DNA from: Paenibacillus donghaensis
GTDB taxonomy: Bacteria; Bacillota; Bacilli; Paenibacillales; Paenibacillaceae
Assembly: GCF_002192415.1 (NCBI RefSeq)
Contig: NZ_CP021780.1
Span: 6,572,001 to 6,636,000 of the forward strand
DNA length: 64,000 nucleotides
Direction of reading: 5' to 3'
Of the stretch, positions 43,893-54,372 are shown piece by piece. Each line of letters starts with the position of its first letter. Position 1 is the stretch's first letter. The translations under genes were made by a program, and so were the position numbers. The notes beneath the pieces are model-generated. The model made no database searches, was not told the origin of the DNA, and worked only from the letters and a program-made list of their open reading frames with translations.

Positions 43893-45182
43893 TTACATCA
43901 CCTCTGCTTCAGAATAAGTGCCGTTCAGTGATTGAATGACCTTCTGCCGCTCATTCCAGGTCAGGGGAGCCGCCCCGTTCTCCAGCGGAATCATATCAAT
44001 GGCGCCATCGGCCGGACAAACAATGGAACACAGGTTGCAGCCTACACAGTCTTCTTCGCGGACCTGAAGTACCGCCTTGCCTTCGGCATTGGTCAGCATA
44101 TCGATACATTGATGCGAGGCATCCTCGCAGGCAATATGGCATTTATTGCAGTTGATGCAGTTCTCTTCGTTGATTCGGGCGACAACCTGATAATTGAGGT
44201 CCAGATCCCCCCAGTTAGAATACCGCGAGACCGATTTACCAATCAGCTCGGTGACTGAGGCCAGCCCCTTGTCATCCAGGTAGTTGTTCAGCCCGTCGAT
44301 CATCTCCTCTACAATCCGGAAGCCATGATGCATCACGGCGGTGCAGACCTGAATGCCGGTAGCGCCCATCAGCATAAACTCAACCACGTCCTGCCAGGTG
44401 GAGATCCCGCCGATTCCCGAGATCGGCACCGTCACCGCACGGTCGCGGGCACATTCCGCCACCATGCTCAGCGCAATAGGCTTAACGGCCGGTCCGCAAT
44501 AGCCACCATGCGCGCCTTGTCCGCCGACATGCGGGATCGTATTCCAGCTATGGATGTCTACTCCGGCCAGGCTGTTGATTGTGTTGATCATACTGATTGC
44601 ATCCGCTCCACCCTTGACCGCATGACGGGCAACCACTGTGATATCGGTGATGTTCGGTGTCAGCTTCACAATGACCGGCGTGGTCGCCACCTCCTTCACC
44701 CAAGCAGTCTGAGCCTGCACCAGATCAGGCTGCTGGCCGGAAGCCGCCCCCATCCCCCGCTCCGCCATACCGTGCGGACAGCCAAAGTTCAATTCCAGCC
44801 CGTCTACACCGACGGCCTCCACGCGTTTGACAATTTCATGCCATTTCGCCTGTGAAGGCTCCACCATCAGGGAAGCGATAATGGCGTGATTGGGGAACCT
44901 CTTCTTGGTTTCATAGATTTCCTTCAGGTTCACCTCCAGCGGACGGTCCGTGATCAACTCAATATTGTTGAACCCGGCTACCCGCTGTCCGTTGAAATGC
45001 ACCGCCGCAAACCGTGAAGAGGTATTGATAATCGGATCGCCGAGTGTCTTCCACACCGCGCCTCCCCAGCCGGCCTCAAAAGCCCGCTGCACCTGATAGC
45101 CTGTGTTGGTAGGCGGGGCCGAAGCCAGCCAGAATGGATTGGGGGACTTGATTCCTGCCAGGTCAATACTCAAATCTGCCAT
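43893..45182 (-). CDS. preA: NAD-dependent dihydropyrimidine dehydrogenase, subunit PreA
   Basis: 429 residues. The N-terminal FMN-binding TIM barrel (IKSPNPFWLASAPPTNTGYQ; VDGLELNFGCPHGMAERGMG with the catalytic-loop region) is followed by a C-terminal ferredoxin domain with two CxxCxxC clusters (CINCNKCHIAC and CVGCNLCSIVCP). It reduces uracil and thymine with electrons from PreT. GGAGGG precedes the ATG. The PreT gene lies 39 bases upstream. Confidence 0.96.
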   Translation of the reverse strand: MADLSIDLAGIKSPNPFWLASAPPTNTGYQVQRAFEAGWGGAVWKTLGDPIINTSSRFAAVHFNGQRVAGFNNIELITDRPLEVNLKEIYETKKRFPNHAIIASLMVEPSQAKWHEIVKRVEAVGVDGLELNFGCPHGMAERGMGAASGQQPDLVQAQTAWVKEVATTPVIVKLTPNITDITVVARHAVKGGADAISMINTINSLAGVDIHSWNTIPHVGGQGAHGGYCGPAVKPIALSMVAECARDRAVTVPISGIGGISTWQDVVEFMLMGATGIQVCTAVMHHGFRIVEEMIDGLNNYLDDKGLASVTELIGKSVSRYSNWGDLDLNYQVVARINEENCINCNKCHIACEDASHQCIDMLTNAEGKAVLQVREEDCVGCNLCSIVCPADGAIDMIPLENGAAPLTWNERQKVIQSLNGTYSEAEVM

Positions 45183-45221
45183 ATGATTCCCTCCCTGATA
45201 TTGGTTTGCTTCCCCGGTGGA

Positions 45222-46613
45222 CTAGACTGCCGAGCCGATGATACGGCCGCGCTGCTCCAGGAATTGCTTCGCAATGGCATGAGCCGCGGCTTTGCCTTGC
45301 TGGGCAGCGGATACGACCATCGCTTCGCCTGCACCAGAGCCAAATACGATATCACCGGCAGCATAAATTTGTGGATCAGACGTTCTGCAGGTCTGCTCAT
45401 CCATCTGCACAATGCCACGCACATGCTCAAGGCCAAAGGCCTCAATGAGATCGATCCGCCGCTTCTGGCCGATAGCCACCACCACCGCATCGACGGGCAT
45501 AATGAACTCGGAGCCTTCCACCGGCATAGGGGCAAGCCGTCCGTCCGCACCAGTCTCGCCAGTCAGCTTCATCTGCACACATTCAAGGCCTATGACGTTG
45601 CCCAGCTCATCGCCGACAATCCGCTTCGGCAACGTCAGCCAGCTAAACTCCACGCCCTCCTGCTTGGCGAATTCATATTCGAAATCATAAGCCGTCATCT
45701 CGCTGCGCGTCCGGCGGTAGACCATCTTCACGTTGGCTGCGCCAAGCCGTACCGAGCAGGTAGCGGCATCAATCGCCGTATTTCCTGCTCCGATCACCGC
45801 GACCCTGCTGCCCATCAGCTCCAGCGTAGGAACAGCTGTCTTGGTTGTCTCCACCAACTCGATTGCATCGTATACACCAGAGAGCTTCTCGCCCTCGATG
45901 CCCAGCGGGGGCACATAACCCATGCCTGCGGCCAGCACGATAGCCTCATATTCGGCCTTCAGCTCCTCTACCGAGACATCCACGCCCACCTTCACTCCCG
46001 TGCGGATCTCCACGCCCAGCTTCTCCACCTGCTCCACTTCCCAGAGCGATACCGACTGCGGCAGCCGAAACGAAACAATCCCATGCGTATCCAGACCGCC
46101 GGCCAGCTCTTTGGCCTCATAGATCACGGCCTGGAAGCCTTCGCGCGCCAGCTCCCTTGCCGCCGATAGTCCAGCCGGACCGCCGCCGACAATGGCTACC
46201 TTCATGCCATTGCTCTCTCCCGCTGTGAACAAGGTGACGCCGCTCTTCATCGCCCAATCCGTGGCATAACGCTGCAGTAGGCCAATCTGGATCGGAGCTG
46301 AAGCCTCATTCAGCACGCAGGCCCCTTCGCACAGCTCCTCTGTGGGGCAGACACGCGCACAGCTGGCCCCTACCGGGTTCGAGTCCATGATGGTATGCGC
46401 GGAGCCCTTCAGGTTGTCGGTAGCAATTCTTTTAATGAAGGAAGGAATATTAATACTGGTAGGACAAGCTTTGATGCAGGGAGCGTCATAGCAATACAGG
46501 CAGCGGTTGGACTCTTCCATCGCCCCTTGGCGGGATAACCCCGGCTCAGCCTCGGCGAAATTGCGCATGAACATATCTGGTGTAAACAGGCTTGTCGGTG
46601 AGGGTTGATTCAT
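45222..46613 (-). CDS. preT: NAD(P)-dependent dihydropyrimidine dehydrogenase, subunit PreT
   Basis: 463 residues resembling the glutamate synthase small subunit. The N-terminal iron-sulphur part is CLYCYDAPCIKACPTSINIP; the FAD site VAIVGGGPAGLSAARELA is near 120; the NAD(P) site VAVIGAGNTAIDAAT is near 270. The C-terminal FAD motif ends QIYAAGDIVFG. It passes NADH electrons to PreA. It is first in the operon, with AGGAGG before the ATG and a symmetric element at 46651-46667 upstream. Confidence 0.95.
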   Translation of the reverse strand: MNQPSPTSLFTPDMFMRNFAEAEPGLSRQGAMEESNRCLYCYDAPCIKACPTSINIPSFIKRIATDNLKGSAHTIMDSNPVGASCARVCPTEELCEGACVLNEASAPIQIGLLQRYATDWAMKSGVTLFTAGESNGMKVAIVGGGPAGLSAARELAREGFQAVIYEAKELAGGLDTHGIVSFRLPQSVSLWEVEQVEKLGVEIRTGVKVGVDVSVEELKAEYEAIVLAAGMGYVPPLGIEGEKLSGVYDAIELVETTKTAVPTLELMGSRVAVIGAGNTAIDAATCSVRLGAANVKMVYRRTRSEMTAYDFEYEFAKQEGVEFSWLTLPKRIVGDELGNVIGLECVQMKLTGETGADGRLAPMPVEGSEFIMPVDAVVVAIGQKRRIDLIEAFGLEHVRGIVQMDEQTCRTSDPQIYAAGDIVFGSGAGEAMVVSAAQQGKAAAHAIAKQFLEQRGRIIGSAV

Positions 46614-46650
46614 TAATGATTCCTCCTTCTGAGCAATTGGAGTACATTTA

Positions 46651-46667
46651 TGTTATATAATATAACA
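46651..46667. promoter_or_regulatory. 17-bp perfect palindrome upstream of preT
   Basis: TGTTATATAATATAACA, centred 46 bases before the preT start. It could hold the -10 region of the preT promoter or be an operator for the locus regulator. Confidence 0.45.
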
Positions 46668-46821
46668 CTATTCTAAGAAACGTCTTATTATTTTACTTAC
46701 TTTTGCGGTCGGTTGTAGTAAAATAGGCAATAATTCAAGAAATTCCACTACCTTCTCCCTGCATAAGTCATATATTCTGACATATCATATTCACACTATA
46801 GCTATTTCGAATTTTCGTTAC

Positions 46822-46840
46822 ATTAGACACTTTGTCTAAT
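46822..46840. promoter_or_regulatory. Palindrome upstream of pucR, candidate operator
   Basis: ATTAGACA-CTT-TGTCTAAT, 8-bp perfect arms, about 94 bases before the pucR start and in the pucR/preT divergent region. The half-site TTGTCTA recurs on the minus strand at 55301-55307, upstream of the ABC operon of the same locus. Confidence 0.45.
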
Positions 46841-46933
46841 ATGCAAACCGGATTTTTTACGTGTGAGAATGGAACCGGGAAACCGCGGGAGCCAGAATGC
46901 CGGCAGCATGCCGAGCAAGCGAGGGGGACAGCT

Positions 46934-48622
46934 ATGGATTGGGAACTCGTATTTACGATTCGGGATGCACTCAAACGGCCGTTATTTGCAGAATCGGAAG
47001 TCGTCGGCGGCAGAAATGGCATGAACCGGGCCATCCGCTGGGTACATGTGCTGGAGAGCGCCAGCTTCGAAAGTCTGATCCACGGGGAAGAAATGATCCT
47101 GACCACCGGTATGGGCATAGGCATGGACCTGCCCTCCTCCCTGGCCTTTATGCAGAACCTGATCGACAAGAACGCCGCCTGCCTCTGCATCGAGCTGGGC
47201 ACCTACTTCAATGCCGTCCCACAGGAGATGGTGCAGCTGGCGAACAGCCACAACTTCCCGCTGATTATTTTTCCACGCACCGTGCGGTTTGTGGATATTA
47301 CCCTTGATCTGCATTCCCTCATCATCAACCGCCACCACCGGATGCTGCAGGAGCTGGAGAGCATCTCCCGTGAATTCCACCGGCTGACCTTAACCTCACA
47401 AGGCACACTGAAAGTGCTGCAGCTCTTATGCAAAAGCACCCGCACGCAAATTGTCTACATGCAGCTGCAAGGCAAACCCTTATTCTTCCCGGCGCTCTCT
47501 CCGGAAGAGCAGAGCCCGCTGCTCAGCTTCTTCACTTCCTACAGCGAGGAGATGGACGGCGTCCAGCCGGATGCCGCTCCCATCTTCAGGGAATACGGCT
47601 CCAGAACCATTGCCATGAAGCCTGTCGGAGCGCTTGATCAGACCTGGGCCTATATCCTAATGGTCTGCAACCACAAGCCACAGGAATTCGACTGCATGCT
47701 GCTCGACTCCGCTTCCCTCTCCATCGCCCAGGAGCTGCTCCGTACCCGGTATATGGAAGAACGCAAGCTGTTCTCCGAGAACCTGTGGGTGGAGGAGCTG
47801 ATCAACGGGCGGATCGAAGATGACAACCGGCTTAAGAGTCTGATCGGCCCTGACTTCAACGCAGTCAATGAGCTGCCCTACCGCGTCTGTCTGATCGAAA
47901 TCGAGAATCCGCGCGATGTGAAATGGAACAGCTCGGAGCATGAATGGGAATCAATCACCTTCCACCTGTCGCTGATTCTCCGCTCGATTTTTGAGAAATA
48001 TTCACTGCGGCCGTTAATTACACTTAAGAACAATCGGCTCACCGTCATCGCCCTGGATATCCAATCCAAGCTGCCCGGGAAGCTGCGGCTGCAGCAGGCA
48101 CTCGATTCATTGCAGCATATCCGTTCCGATGAGAAATTGAAGGACCTGCAGCTCGTGATCGGAGTCAGCAAGTCCCACAAAGGCCTGAAGCACGCCCATG
48201 CCGGCTATCAGGAAGCCGTACAGGCACTCTCACTCTATACTTGTTATCAGAAGTCACTGCTCTTCTATGAAGAGCTTGGCGTGTTCCAGCTGCTGCTGAG
48301 CCTGAACGACGGCAGCACGCTGCAGAATTTCATCCGCAGCTACCTCGGACCGCTGATCGACCATGACCAATCGAAGGGCAGCGAGCTGCTGCTCACCCTG
48401 CGCGTCTATCTGGATCATGACGGCTCCAAGCAGATTGCCGCCCGCAATCTGTTCATCGTGCGGCAATCACTCTACTACCGGCTGGACAAAATCACCGAGC
48501 TGCTGGGCGAAGACTTCATGCTGCCGGAGAACCGTATCTCCATCCAGGTAGCCTTGCGTGCCTACCAGTTCCTGTACCCGGAGAAATTCGCTATGCCCAG
48601 CTCCCGTTCAGCACAGCTGTGA
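46934..48622 (+). CDS. pucR: PucR family transcriptional regulator
   Basis: 562 residues. The N-terminal PucR sensor domain spans about 1-125 (WVHVLESASFESLIHGEEMIL), a GGDEF-like middle region follows, and the C-terminal HTH_30 domain includes AARNLFIVRQSLYYRLDKI. The ATG at 46934 has GGGGG 6 bases upstream; the longer in-frame start at 46832 has none. PucR proteins activate purine or pyrimidine catabolism genes; here it lies between the two arms of the pyrimidine locus. Its end overlaps the end of the convergent transaminase gene by 32 bases. Confidence 0.9.
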   Translation: MDWELVFTIRDALKRPLFAESEVVGGRNGMNRAIRWVHVLESASFESLIHGEEMILTTGMGIGMDLPSSLAFMQNLIDKNAACLCIELGTYFNAVPQEMVQLANSHNFPLIIFPRTVRFVDITLDLHSLIINRHHRMLQELESISREFHRLTLTSQGTLKVLQLLCKSTRTQIVYMQLQGKPLFFPALSPEEQSPLLSFFTSYSEEMDGVQPDAAPIFREYGSRTIAMKPVGALDQTWAYILMVCNHKPQEFDCMLLDSASLSIAQELLRTRYMEERKLFSENLWVEELINGRIEDDNRLKSLIGPDFNAVNELPYRVCLIEIENPRDVKWNSSEHEWESITFHLSLILRSIFEKYSLRPLITLKNNRLTVIALDIQSKLPGKLRLQQALDSLQHIRSDEKLKDLQLVIGVSKSHKGLKHAHAGYQEAVQALSLYTCYQKSLLFYEELGVFQLLLSLNDGSTLQNFIRSYLGPLIDHDQSKGSELLLTLRVYLDHDGSKQIAARNLFIVRQSLYYRLDKITELLGEDFMLPENRISIQVALRAYQFLYPEKFAMPSSRSAQL

Positions 48623-49955
48623 AGGTATCCACGATAAACTGGATGTCTTCGTCCGTGGAGGATAGCGGAGGCGCGAACGTCAGCACATTATTGAAGCCTG
48701 CTACCGTGTCTCCATTCTTGCCAATGATCAGACCTTTGGATTTACATTCGGCGATAATGCCCTTGACGATATTCAGATCGGCAGGCTTCTTGGTAATCTT
48801 GTCTTCTACCAGTTCTATGCCAAGCACCAGCCCGAAGCTGCGGATATCACCCACAAGCTTATGTCCCAGCAAGCCGGAGAATTCACTATATAACCGTTTA
48901 CCCAGCATATCGGCACGCTCGACGAGATTCTCCTGCTCCAGGATCTCCAAATTGCGCAGCGCCAGCGCGCAGGCCGCCGGATTGCCGCCGAAGGTGTTCA
49001 CATGGCGCAGATACCCGTAGCCGTCGCTGTTATCCTTGAAGGCCTCATAAATATCCTTGCGGACTGCCGTGGCCGACAAGGGCAGATACGCGCTGGTCAA
49101 TCCTTTGGCCATCGTTACAATGTCCGGCTTCACTCCGTAATTGTGATGCCCGAACTTCCGCCCGGAGCGGCCAAAGCCGCAGATCACCTCATCGATGATC
49201 AGCAGCACCCCGTGCCGGCTGCAGATCTCCTGCACCCGGTCCAGATAGAGCTGATGAGGCACTATAACACCGCCGCCGGTAATCACCGGCTCCATAATCA
49301 CCGCCGCCACCGTCTCGGCACCTTCCCAGACGATAGTATCTTCAATGGCCTGTGCGCTCTGAAGATTAAATTCCTCCACCGATATGTCTGCCGGACGGCG
49401 GTAGCTGTCCGGCGGAGCCACATGCAGGAAGCCGCCGCCGAGCGGCTCATATTTATATTTGCGCTGCGCCTGGCCGGTTGCCGACAGCGCGCCCAGCGAG
49501 CTGCCATGGTACCCGCGGTAACGCGCAATGAACTTGTGCCGGTAATGCTGGCCGATCTGCTGCTGGTACTGGCGGGCCATTTTGAAAGCTACTTCGTTGG
49601 CCTCCGAGCCGCTGTTGGAGAAGAAGATCACATAGTCGCCTTCCAGCCATTCATTCAGCTTCTCGGCCAGCGCAATGGCCGGCAGATGGCTCTGTGTCAA
49701 CGGGAAATACGGCAGGCTCAGCAGCTGATTGTAAGCCGCCTCGGCCAATTCCTTCCGTCCATAGCCCACATTCACGCACCACAGGCCGGACATGCCGTCC
49801 AGAAACTTGTCACCGTTGATATCTGTCACCCATGACCCGCTGGCCGAAGCGGCAATCATCGGCGGACTGCTCTCACTATAAGGTGTGATATTATGCCACA
49901 GATATTGCTGATCCTTCTTCAGAGCAAGCTCGCCTTCAGTCCCCAGATTAAGCAC
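48591..49955 (-). CDS. Class III omega-amino acid (beta-alanine) transaminase
   Basis: 454 residues of fold type I. PLP contacts include SNSGSEANEVAFKMARQY at about 113-130, D255 in LLIIDEVICGFGRSG, and the Schiff-base lysine K284 in TMAKGLTSAY. In this locus it would convert beta-alanine or beta-aminoisobutyrate to malonate or methylmalonate semialdehyde, the substrate of the dehydrogenase encoded 30 bases upstream. It is the last gene of the ABC-mmsA-transaminase operon. Its last 32 bases overlap the end of pucR. Confidence 0.9.
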   Translation of the reverse strand: MLNLGTEGELALKKDQQYLWHNITPYSESSPPMIAASASGSWVTDINGDKFLDGMSGLWCVNVGYGRKELAEAAYNQLLSLPYFPLTQSHLPAIALAEKLNEWLEGDYVIFFSNSGSEANEVAFKMARQYQQQIGQHYRHKFIARYRGYHGSSLGALSATGQAQRKYKYEPLGGGFLHVAPPDSYRRPADISVEEFNLQSAQAIEDTIVWEGAETVAAVIMEPVITGGGVIVPHQLYLDRVQEICSRHGVLLIIDEVICGFGRSGRKFGHHNYGVKPDIVTMAKGLTSAYLPLSATAVRKDIYEAFKDNSDGYGYLRHVNTFGGNPAACALALRNLEILEQENLVERADMLGKRLYSEFSGLLGHKLVGDIRSFGLVLGIELVEDKITKKPADLNIVKGIIAECKSKGLIIGKNGDTVAGFNNVLTFAPPLSSTDEDIQFIVDTFTAVLNGSWA

Positions 49956-49985
49956 AGCATTCTCTCCTCTCGATTATCCGTCTCG

Positions 49986-51449
49986 CTAATAACGGGCTGT
50001 GATCATTTTTTTGCGGGTATAGAATTCAACACCATCGCGTCCATTGGCGTGCAGATCGCCATAGAACGACTTCTTGTAGCCCGAGAACGGGAAGAAAGCC
50101 ATCGGGGCAGGCACCCCCAAATTCACACCCAGCATACCGGCATCAATCTCCTCACGGAACTCGCGGATCGCCTTCGCGCTGTCCGTATAGATACAGGCCC
50201 CGTTCGCGAACGGCGATTGATTCGTAACCTCAATGGCTTCAACCAGACTGCCCACCCGGATTACAGCCAGTACCGGCGCAAAAATCTCGTCATTCCACAG
50301 CGTCATTCCGGTCTTCACATGATCAAAGATCGTCGGCCCGAGGAAATAGCCTGCACCTGCTGCCGCGCCATCCTGCCTGCCATCCCTCACCAGCCGCGCA
50401 TCCTCCCGCTCTCCGGTCTCGATATAGGCCAGGGTACGCTCCTTGTTGGACTGGCGGATCACCGGTCCGAGGAACACCCCGTCCTCCATCCCGTTGCCGA
50501 TCTTCAGCTCATCCGCAGCGGCAACCAGCCGCTTCACCAGCTCATCTGCCACCGCCTCATGCACAACAACAACAGAACAAGCCATGCAGCGCTCACCCGC
50601 CGAACCAAAAGCAGCGGCTATGATATTCTTCACCGCAGCGTCAAGCTCGGCATCCGGCAGCACAATGGAATGGTTCTTGGCTCCGGCCAAGGCCTGCACC
50701 CGTTTCCCGTGCGAGGTTCCGGTTCTATAGACATATTCTGCCACCGGCTGTGAGCCTACGAACGACACCGCCTTCACTCGGCTATGCTCCAGCAGGCCAT
50801 TGACCACATCATGTGCGCCGTGCACAATGTTCAGCACCCCCGGCGGGAAGCCGGCTTCGGCAAACAGCTCTGCCAGCCGGTTCATCAGCAGCGGTGTACG
50901 TTCCGAGGGCTTCAGCACGAAGGTATTGCCGCAGGCAATCGCCAGCGGGAACATCCAGCAGGGCACCATCATCGGGAAGTTGAACGGGGCGATGCCACCG
51001 ATCACACCCAAGGGATAACGGTACATCCCGGATTCTATGCCTGTGGCGATATCCGGCAGCTGATTGCCCATCATCAGGCTGGGGATGCCTGCAGCGAACT
51101 CCACACATTCAATGCCGCGCTGCACCTCTCCCCTGGCTTCTTCCAGGTTCTTGCCGTTCTCCAAGGTAATCAGCTGTGCCAGCTCCTCCGCATGCTGTAC
51201 CAGCAGCTGCTGGTACTGGAAGAAATAACGCCCGCGTCTTGGCACAGCCACCTTCTTCCATAGCGCAAAGGCCTGCCATGCCGCTTCTACCGCCACATCC
51301 AATTCTTCCCTCCCCGAGATGGGAACATAGGCGATCACTTCACCTGTTGCCGGATTAAAGACCTCCTCATCCCGTCCGGAGGAGGATTCCACCCAGACTC
51401 CATTGACGTAATTCTTCACCCTTCCGGTCTGCACCGCCAGCAAAGTCAT
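49986..51449 (-). CDS. mmsA: CoA-acylating methylmalonate-semialdehyde dehydrogenase
   Basis: 487 residues of the ALDH superfamily. [16 protein letters not shown] and the nucleophile C288 in [11 protein letters not shown] are typical of the CoA-dependent branch (MmsA/IolA), as are [14 protein letters not shown] and KSFYGD near the end. It converts malonate or methylmalonate semialdehyde to acetyl- or propionyl-CoA. The ATG at 51449 follows GAGG; an in-frame start at 51470 is less well placed. The pathway context (transaminase next) points to pyrimidine rather than inositol or valine breakdown. Confidence 0.93.
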   Translation of the reverse strand: MTLLAVQTGRVKNYVNGVWVESSSGRDEEVFNPATGEVIAYVPISGREELDVAVEAAWQAFALWKKVAVPRRGRYFFQYQQLLVQHAEELAQLITLENGKNLEEARGEVQRGIECVEFAAGIPSLMMGNQLPDIATGIESGMYRYPLGVIGGIAPFNFPMMVPCWMFPLAIACGNTFVLKPSERTPLLMNRLAELFAEAGFPPGVLNIVHGAHDVVNGLLEHSRVKAVSFVGSQPVAEYVYRTGTSHGKRVQALAGAKNHSIVLPDAELDAAVKNIIAAAFGSAGERCMACSVVVVHEAVADELVKRLVAAADELKIGNGMEDGVFLGPVIRQSNKERTLAYIETGEREDARLVRDGRQDGAAAGAGYFLGPTIFDHVKTGMTLWNDEIFAPVLAVIRVGSLVEAIEVTNQSPFANGACIYTDSAKAIREFREEIDAGMLGVNLGVPAPMAFFPFSGYKKSFYGDLHANGRDGVEFYTRKKMITARY

Positions 51450-51484
51450 GATCCTCGCTCCTCTCCGCACTCTCTTTGGTTGTC

Positions 51485-52588
51485 TTATTGCGCCGCCATC
51501 TCGACAATTTCATTCGTGTACGCTTCGTCTACCTTGGAGGCTTCCTTTATTACGCCAAACTGCAGGGCGATATCCGCTGTCTGCTGGAAAGCCGCGGCAT
51601 CGGTATATCCCATCTTGGCACTGTCGAAGCCTTCCGGAAGAATCAGCTTGGAGACCTCTTCCATCATCTTCAGCTGATGCTCTGCCGTCGTGCTGCCGTC
51701 TTCAGCCAGCTTCATCACACTGTCCACCGCAGCCGACGGATCGGCAATCGCATCCTTCCAGCCCTTCAGGGAAGCGCGCACGAACTTCGCAGCCGTCTCC
51801 TTGTTGTCTGCCAGCCATTCCTTGTTGGCGAACAGATTATCCTCCAGCATAGCTACACCCTCGGCATTCATGTCAATAACATTCAAATCTTCAGCCTGGA
51901 TGCCAGACTCCAGCACCACCTGATATTCGTTGTAGGTCATTGCCGATGCCACATCAATATCGCCGCCGAGGAATTGGTCCATCGTGAAGCCCTGCTTGGT
52001 GAAATTCAGATCCTTGTTGGAATCCAGCTTGTATTTATCAAACAGCGCCAGAATTTCGAACTCGTTGCCACCCATCCAGTTGCCGACTTTTTTGCCTTTC
52101 AGGTCGGCCGGGGCACTGATGCCGGATTCTTTCTTGGAGACGAGCACCAGCCCGCTCTTCTGGTAGATCTGGGCAATCTGCACCAGCGGCATTTCCTGCT
52201 CCTGGCTGGTCAGCAGGCTCGCCACCCAATCCACGCCAATCTCGGCTGAACCGCCTGCCACCTGCTGCTCCGGCACAATATCCGGGCCGCCGGGCAGAAT
52301 CTCCACTTCCAGCCCTTCTTCCTTGTAATAGCCCTTATCCTGGGCCACGAAATAACCGGCAAATTGCGCCTGCGGCACCCATTTGAGCTGCAGCCTGACC
52401 TTAACCGCTTCTGCTGCAGGTTCAGTTGTTGCCGCTGCAGCCGGAGAAGCCGCGGCATCAGGGGCAGCCGTTGCCTCTGCCGCCGAATTTCCATTGTTGC
52501 CTCCGCAGCCTGCAATCAAGGAGATCACCATCATCATTACAGCCATTAGCAGCAGGCTACGAAACCGGTTTGTTTGCTTGTTCATCAT
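51485..52588 (-). CDS. ABC transporter substrate-binding lipoprotein, NMT1/THI5-like
   Basis: 367 residues. The signal peptide ends in a lipobox LIAGC (Cys28), then an Ala/Pro-rich linker leads to the NMT1/THI5-type domain ([38 protein letters not shown]). This family binds pyrimidine-like or sulfonate compounds, such as thiamine precursors. In this locus uracil, thymine or a related pyrimidine is the likely ligand, by inference. It lies after the ATPase and two permeases and before mmsA. GGGGGAG precedes tandem ATG codons. Confidence 0.9.
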   Translation of the reverse strand: MMNKQTNRFRSLLLMAVMMMVISLIAGCGGNNGNSAAEATAAPDAAASPAAAATTEPAAEAVKVRLQLKWVPQAQFAGYFVAQDKGYYKEEGLEVEILPGGPDIVPEQQVAGGSAEIGVDWVASLLTSQEQEMPLVQIAQIYQKSGLVLVSKKESGISAPADLKGKKVGNWMGGNEFEILALFDKYKLDSNKDLNFTKQGFTMDQFLGGDIDVASAMTYNEYQVVLESGIQAEDLNVIDMNAEGVAMLEDNLFANKEWLADNKETAAKFVRASLKGWKDAIADPSAAVDSVMKLAEDGSTTAEHQLKMMEEVSKLILPEGFDSAKMGYTDAAAFQQTADIALQFGVIKEASKVDEAYTNEIVEMAAQ

Positions 52589-52656
52589 AAAGAACTCCCC
52601 CTACTCTGGTATAAGTGTTCCTTGCAGACAGCTACCCTACATTGAAGTAACGGCAC

Positions 52657-53559
52657 TTAGGCCCGCTCAGACGGGTGCCACTTGATGAACAGCTTCTCTA
52701 GGCGTTCAACCGCCAGGTAGAAGATTACACCGGCAATGGCAGCCAGCACGATGCAGGACCAGCCCAGCGGCATCTTGGCCACTTTGATCGAATTGGAGAG
52801 CAGGTAACCCAGCCCGCGTGAAGAGAAGAAGAATTCCCCGACAATCGCCCCGATCATACTGGCGGTAGCGTTAATCTTCAGCGCGGTAAAAACATAAGGC
52901 AGGCTGTTCTGGATCCGCAGATAGCGGAACACCGCCCGTTTGCTTGCTGCGTAGGAGTGCATCAGATCCAGCGCCAGCGGGTCAACAGCGGCCATACCCT
53001 TATAGGCATTGATTGCCATCGCCGCCATGGTCGTCGCCGTGACAATCGCCACCCGCGAGCCAATCCCGTCGCCGAACCATAGATTCATAATCGGGGCCAG
53101 CGCCACAATCGGCACTGCGTTAAGCGCAGCAACCAACGTCAAACTGCCACCACCCCAGCGGGGCCAGGCTGTGGCGCAGAGGGCGACCAGGAAGCCGCAG
53201 GCCGACCCGGCCAGCATACCCAGCACAGCTTCCGTCAAGGTGTAGCCGGTGTAGGAGAGCAGCAGGCTGAAATTGTCCCGCATTGCCTCCGCGATAGCCG
53301 ATGGCAGCGGCAGCTGGTATTTCTTCAGATCAAACAGCTTGTGGAATACCTGCAGCTCCCAGAGGGCGAGAAACAGGACGCCTGCCAGCAGCGGCAGTAA
53401 CAACCCGCTGCCGGACAGCTTCGGAACCCGCCGGTCCTGCCGGCCCGGAGCGGCCAGAGGTTTCCGCTTGACCCCGGGAGTCTGTCTATCGCCCGCTGCC
53501 GGGGCGGCACTTCCGTCTTGACTAGCCGAGGCCAGTTCGGCTGCAGAGTTGCTTGGCAT
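52657..53559 (-). CDS. ABC transporter permease, pyrimidine-type importer
   Basis: 300 residues. A polar, Ala/Pro-rich N-terminal tail of about 50 residues is followed by about six membrane segments of the BPD_transp_1 fold, with the EAA-like coupling loop near DLMHSYAASKRAVFRYLRI. Its ATG overlaps the stop of the other permease gene. It pairs with the permease at 53559-54371 as a heterodimer, in the SsuC/ThiX style. Confidence 0.9.
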   Translation of the reverse strand: MPSNSAAELASASQDGSAAPAAGDRQTPGVKRKPLAAPGRQDRRVPKLSGSGLLLPLLAGVLFLALWELQVFHKLFDLKKYQLPLPSAIAEAMRDNFSLLLSYTGYTLTEAVLGMLAGSACGFLVALCATAWPRWGGGSLTLVAALNAVPIVALAPIMNLWFGDGIGSRVAIVTATTMAAMAINAYKGMAAVDPLALDLMHSYAASKRAVFRYLRIQNSLPYVFTALKINATASMIGAIVGEFFFSSRGLGYLLSNSIKVAKMPLGWSCIVLAAIAGVIFYLAVERLEKLFIKWHPSERA

Positions 53560-54371
53560 TAGCGGCTGCCTCCTTTCGGGCGAAATTCCGGCTGCCAGGG
53601 CGCTGCCAGCCGCTCCGCCAGACTCATCAGCCCATAGCTGGCGATGCCAAGCAGCGCGCCGACAATCACCGTGGACCAGAACATATAGGTATGGGATGGA
53701 CCATAGTAGAGATTGCGCAGCATAATGACTCCAATCCCGTGCTGCGCTCCCATCAGCTCCACCAGAATGGCGCCCGTCACCGCCAGCGGAGCGGCAATCT
53801 TAAGCCCGCTGAACAGGCCGGGCAGAGCTGCCGGGAAACGAAGCTTCCAGTAGACGGCCCAAGGCTTGGCGGCATAAGAATGCATTAATTCCAGCGCAGA
53901 GGGTTCGACACTGCGCAGACCGCGCAGCATATTAAGCGATACAGGGAAAAAGGTGATGTATCCGGCGATAATAATCCGTGAAATCTGTTCATCGCGTACA
54001 ATGCCGTAAATGATCGGGGCCAGCCCCAGAATGGGAATCATCTGCGAGGCTATCGCATAGGGGAAGGCCAGCCGCTCTATGATGCGCGAGAGGCTCATCA
54101 ACACCGCAAGCGCCACTCCTGATACAGCTCCGATCAGAAAACCCACTCCGGCATTGCCGAAGGTTGCCGCCCCTTCCTTGATCAGCGTGCCTCCATACTT
54201 CCAGAGGGTTGCCACAACCTCATGGACATAGGGCAGCTTGGATTGGGCCAGCGGCGTCTCCAGCACATGCAGCAGCAGCCAGGACGCCCCTTCCCAGACC
54301 AGCAGCAGGCCGAAGATCCATACAAACAGCGGGAGCAGCCGGCTGCGGGCAAACACATTTTCCGCCTTCAT
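53559..54371 (-). CDS. ABC transporter permease, pyrimidine-type importer
   Basis: 270 residues with six membrane segments and the coupling loop ALELMHSYAAKPWAVYWKLR, closely parallel to that of the partner permease. The gene starts 1 base after the ATPase stop and ends overlapping the next permease. The substrate is inferred from the locus, not from the protein itself. Confidence 0.92.
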   Translation of the reverse strand: MKAENVFARSRLLPLFVWIFGLLLVWEGASWLLLHVLETPLAQSKLPYVHEVVATLWKYGGTLIKEGAATFGNAGVGFLIGAVSGVALAVLMSLSRIIERLAFPYAIASQMIPILGLAPIIYGIVRDEQISRIIIAGYITFFPVSLNMLRGLRSVEPSALELMHSYAAKPWAVYWKLRFPAALPGLFSGLKIAAPLAVTGAILVELMGAQHGIGVIMLRNLYYGPSHTYMFWSTVIVGALLGIASYGLMSLAERLAAPWQPEFRPKGGSR

Positions 54372-54372
54372 C

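Noticed and set aside
45183..46169. 328-codon plus-strand open frame within preT
   Set aside because: Antisense shadow of preT, His/Gln/Leu-rich and without domain.
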